A DNA stretch of 6,829 bases from Gammaproteobacteria bacterium (GTDB lineage: Bacteria; Pseudomonadota; Gammaproteobacteria; Cardiobacteriales; Wohlfahrtiimonadaceae), in NCBI GenBank assembly GCA_003864535.1, contig BHEQ01000108.1, forward strand, positions 1 through 6,829, in the 5' to 3' direction. The position numbers and the translations under genes are program-made. The notes under the pieces were generated by a model. It did no database searches. It was not told the origin of the DNA and was given only the letters and a program-made list of their open reading frames with translations. Numbering within the stretch: position 1 is the stretch's first letter; the number at the start of each line of letters is the position of its first letter. Shown piece by piece: positions 4,333 through 6,829 of this stretch.

Positions 4333-6829
4333 ATGAAGCACGATATGAACTGTGATTTACAAATCTCTACCGTTTTAAAACCAAGCCATCAGCAGTTTTA
4401 TGCTGATTTATGCGCGGCGTTGCCATTAAAACAAATTTATACGGATCCATTAACGCGCTTAGCGTATGGAACAGATGCTAGTTTTTATCGCTATATCCCT
4501 GAAATTGTTGCGCGGGCGCATACTGAAGATGAGGTTGCGCTAATTATGCGCTTAGCCGCTCTTTATCAAATAGGGATCACTTTTCGGGCATCGGGCACAT
4601 CTTTATCAGGGCAAACATCGAGTGATTCGGTTTTAGTCTTACTTGGGGATGGTTTTTTAGCTGCGCAGATTTTAAATTCTGGTGCACAAATTAAACTAAA
4701 ACCTATGGTAATTGGGCAACATGCCAATGCGATGCTCGCCGCGTTTGCACGCAAAATAGGACCAGATCCAGCTTCGATTAATACCGCAAGAATTGGTGGA
4801 ATTAGCGCAAATAACTCAAGCGGTATGTGTTGCGGCACTCAAGATAATAGTTATCATACCCTTGATTCTATGCGGGTAATATTAGCTGATGGCGCAATTC
4901 TTGATACGAGTGATATTAAAAGTATTGCCAGTTTTCGCAAGACTCATCATGATTTTTTAATTAATATTAGTAAGTTAAGAGATAAAATACTATCAAATAA
5001 GATTCTAGAAGAGAAAATAAGACACAAATATCGCCTAAAAAATACAACAGGTTATGGGATTAATGCCCTATTAGATTTTAGTGATCCGATTGATATTTTA
5101 ATTCATCTAATGATTGGATCAGAAGGAACGCTTGGTTTTATTAGCGAGATTACTTTTAATACTGTTCCTGATTATCCGCATAAAGCCTCAGCTTTAGTTT
5201 ACTTTGAAAGTCTAGAAGATTGCTGTCATGCGGTAACGGCATTGCGCGGTGCTAATACTTCTGCTGTTAAAATAGTGGATGCGGTAGAATTGCTCGATGC
5301 ACGCAGTATTATCTGTGTTGGCGCACATAAACCAGGTTTGCCTGATTTCTTTTATGCACCAATTGCGGCTGATGCTGCTTGTTTGTTAATTGAGACAAGG
5401 GCTGAAGATGCCAATCTGTTAGATGCTAATATCAAGGCGATAGATAAGATTTTAGCGCAAAATAATTATCATGCCCACACAAAGTTCTCAACCGATATCA
5501 AATTATGTGATTTATATTGGAGTGTGCGTAAAGGTTTATTGCCCATTATTGGCGCGGCAAGAGCTTTGGGAACTAATGTTTTAACTGAAGATGTCGCCAT
5601 TCCAGTTGAGCGCTTAGCCGAGGGCGTGCGTGCCTTAACGCAGCTTCTTTTGGATCACCATTATCATGAAGGGATGATTATGGGACATGCTCTTGAGGGC
5701 AACTTGCATTTTATTCTCACGCCCTTAATTGATTCAAGCGCAGAGATTGCACGTTATAGCGCTTTTATGGAAGCACTAACTCAGCTTGTCGCGGTTGATT
5801 TGGGAGGATCGTTAAAAGGTGAACACGGAACGGGACGCAATATTGCCCCATTTGTCGAGCGCGAATGGGGGCTTGATGCTTATGATATTATGTGCCAAAT
5901 CAAAGAATTATTTGATCCTAAAAGGATTTTAAATCCAGAGGTGATTATTAGTAAGAATAAAAACCTACATCTTGAAAATATTAAAACAATGCCCGCCGCC
6001 GATCCTTTAATTGATACCTGTATTGAATGTGGTTTTTGTGAGCCTGCCTGTCCATCCAATGGTTTATCCTTAACGCCACGCCAAAGAATTGTTATTTGGC
6101 GCAGGATCCAGTATTTAAGAGGAGCTTTAGCAAAAACAGAGGTTCAAATTCAAGAGCTTGCCTATTATGAAAAACATTTTCCTTATCAAGGAATTGATAC
6201 TTGTGCAACAACAGGAATGTGTGCGCAGCGTTGCCCTGTTGGCATTAATACGGGTAGTTTAATCAAAAAGATCAAACAAGCAAGCTCTAAAAACTCACGT
6301 TTATTATCTATGGCTGAAAAAAATATGCATCTCGCCTGCGCCTCTTCCCGTTTGGGTCTGAAAATTATCTCTATAATTGGCACAAAACATATACATAAGA
6401 TCACGCATAAACTCCATCAAGCATTTAAAAGTATTCCAATTATCCCAGAGAGCTTGCCAAAGTCTGCCAGAAATTGGCAGCCTCTTGTGGATAAAATTAA
6501 TCATGGTAATAAGGATAATAATAAAGATAATGATAAAAATAACGATGATAAACAGCAAGTTGTTTATTTTGTATCTTGTGTGAATCGTGTGCTTGGGGAT
6601 CATATTAATACGCAGGAGTCGATTGTTGAACATACCTTGCGCTTATTTGATAAAGCAGGTTTTAACGCAATTTTTCCAAAAGAGATGGCGAGTTTATGCT
6701 GTGGGCAACCGTTTGATTCTGTCGGCGCAAAGCAGATAGGAGAGCGGGCGCAAAATCGCTTAAATAACGCTTTATTAGCGGCATCAAAGCAAGGAAAGTA
6801 TCCAGTTTATCTAGATAATAGCCCGTGCG
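4333..6829 (+). CDS. FAD- and Fe-S-binding D-2-hydroxyacid (probably D-lactate) dehydrogenase, 3' end missing
   Basis: An open frame of 832 codons runs off the right edge. Family members are about 940 residues, so roughly 110 are missing. The FAD-binding PCMH-type domain spans about 40-275 (RASGTSLSGQ 85-94, KIGPDPAS 141-148, IGGISANNSSG 154-164, IGSEGTLGF 261-269). The FAD-oxidase C-terminal domain spans about 280-540 (GHALEGNLHF 451-460, GEHGTGR 496-502, FDPKRILNPE 527-536). Ferredoxin-like cysteines follow: C563, C566, C569, C573, then C624, C630, C634. The CCG/heterodisulfide-reductase-type domain starts near 743, with C749, C789 and C790 (LCCGQPF), and ends in SPC at 832. The enzyme would oxidise D-lactate, via FAD and Fe-S clusters, to pyruvate with electrons going to the respiratory chain; D-2-hydroxyglutarate (YdiJ-like) is the alternative substrate. 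AGGA at 4322-4325, seven bases upstream, and an in-frame TAG at 4321 fix the start. Confidence 0.93.
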   Translation, partial: MKHDMNCDLQISTVLKPSHQQFYADLCAALPLKQIYTDPLTRLAYGTDASFYRYIPEIVARAHTEDEVALIMRLAALYQIGITFRASGTSLSGQTSSDSVLVLLGDGFLAAQILNSGAQIKLKPMVIGQHANAMLAAFARKIGPDPASINTARIGGISANNSSGMCCGTQDNSYHTLDSMRVILADGAILDTSDIKSIASFRKTHHDFLINISKLRDKILSNKILEEKIRHKYRLKNTTGYGINALLDFSDPIDILIHLMIGSEGTLGFISEITFNTVPDYPHKASALVYFESLEDCCHAVTALRGANTSAVKIVDAVELLDARSIICVGAHKPGLPDFFYAPIAADAACLLIETRAEDANLLDANIKAIDKILAQNNYHAHTKFSTDIKLCDLYWSVRKGLLPIIGAARALGTNVLTEDVAIPVERLAEGVRALTQLLLDHHYHEGMIMGHALEGNLHFILTPLIDSSAEIARYSAFMEALTQLVAVDLGGSLKGEHGTGRNIAPFVEREWGLDAYDIMCQIKELFDPKRILNPEVIISKNKNLHLENIKTMPAADPLIDTCIECGFCEPACPSNGLSLTPRQRIVIWRRIQYLRGALAKTEVQIQELAYYEKHFPYQGIDTCATTGMCAQRCPVGINTGSLIKKIKQASSKNSRLLSMAEKNMHLACASSRLGLKIISIIGTKHIHKITHKLHQAFKSIPIIPESLPKSARNWQPLVDKINHGNKDNNKDNDKNNDDKQQVVYFVSCVNRVLGDHINTQESIVEHTLRLFDKAGFNAIFPKEMASLCCGQPFDSVGAKQIGERAQNRLNNALLAASKQGKYPVYLDNSPC
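6502..6558 (+). repeat. Low-complexity Asn/Asp/Lys linker inside the dehydrogenase gene
   Basis: Codons 724-742 are almost all AAT, GAT and AAA, encoding a run of N, D and K with single H and G at its start and two Q at its end. It separates the ferredoxin-like region from the CCG domain. The reading frame stays open and both flanks match the family, so this is an expanded linker rather than a disruption. Slippage in AT-rich DNA is the likely source. Confidence 0.8.

Noticed and set aside
4566..4838. Minus-strand open frame of 90 codons
   Set aside because: It lies fully inside the FAD-binding domain of the dehydrogenase, whose + strand frame is unmistakable.
6186..6633. Overlapping open frames on both strands near the right end
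   Set aside because: They shadow the dehydrogenase. Their hydrophobic isoleucine-rich stretches come from the Asn/Asp/Lys repeat read in other frames.

Overview
The window is AT-rich, with every supported gene on the + strand, well-formed Shine-Dalgarno sites (AGGAG, AGAGGA, AAGGAG) and codon use biased to A/T at third positions. The protein families (an Fe-S/FAD D-lactate-type dehydrogenase of the proteobacterial kind, an XAC2610-like exported protein, a bacterial ceramidase-superfamily protein) suggest a Gram-negative, probably an AT-rich gammaproteobacterium. The genus cannot be named from the sequence. No tRNA, rRNA, CRISPR array, integrase or transposase was seen, and no gene-free stretch exceeds about 100 bases.

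Region 1 (about 1-2608) looks like one transcription unit: a plausible sigma70 promoter at the left edge, a 122-aa four-helix membrane protein, a 437-aa B12-binding-domain radical SAM protein 11 bases later, and a 262-aa seven-helix ceramidase-superfamily (CREST) hydrolase 40 bases after that. A membrane protein, a radical SAM enzyme of a class often acting on lipids or other hydrophobic substrates, and a membrane amide hydrolase together suggest an uncharacterised membrane-lipid modification module. The substrate is unknown.

Region 2 (about 2609-4332) holds three small genes for exported proteins. The first (235 aa) carries a DxNxDGxxD calcium-binding-like loop and an SGCC motif and resembles the XAC2610-related family, whose Xanthomonas namesake is a periplasmic inhibitor of a lysozyme-like effector. 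The second (214 aa) belongs to a different secreted family of unknown function, but its signal-peptide DNA contains a 46-base segment identical to one in the first gene. The third is a 48-aa stub: an intact signal peptide followed by an early stop, most likely a broken gene.

Region 3 (4333 to the right edge) is a large FAD- and Fe-S-containing D-2-hydroxyacid (probably D-lactate) dehydrogenase. It has 832 residues in the window and no stop, so it continues past the edge. It would feed electrons from D-lactate into the respiratory chain and shows no obvious functional link to the genes upstream.
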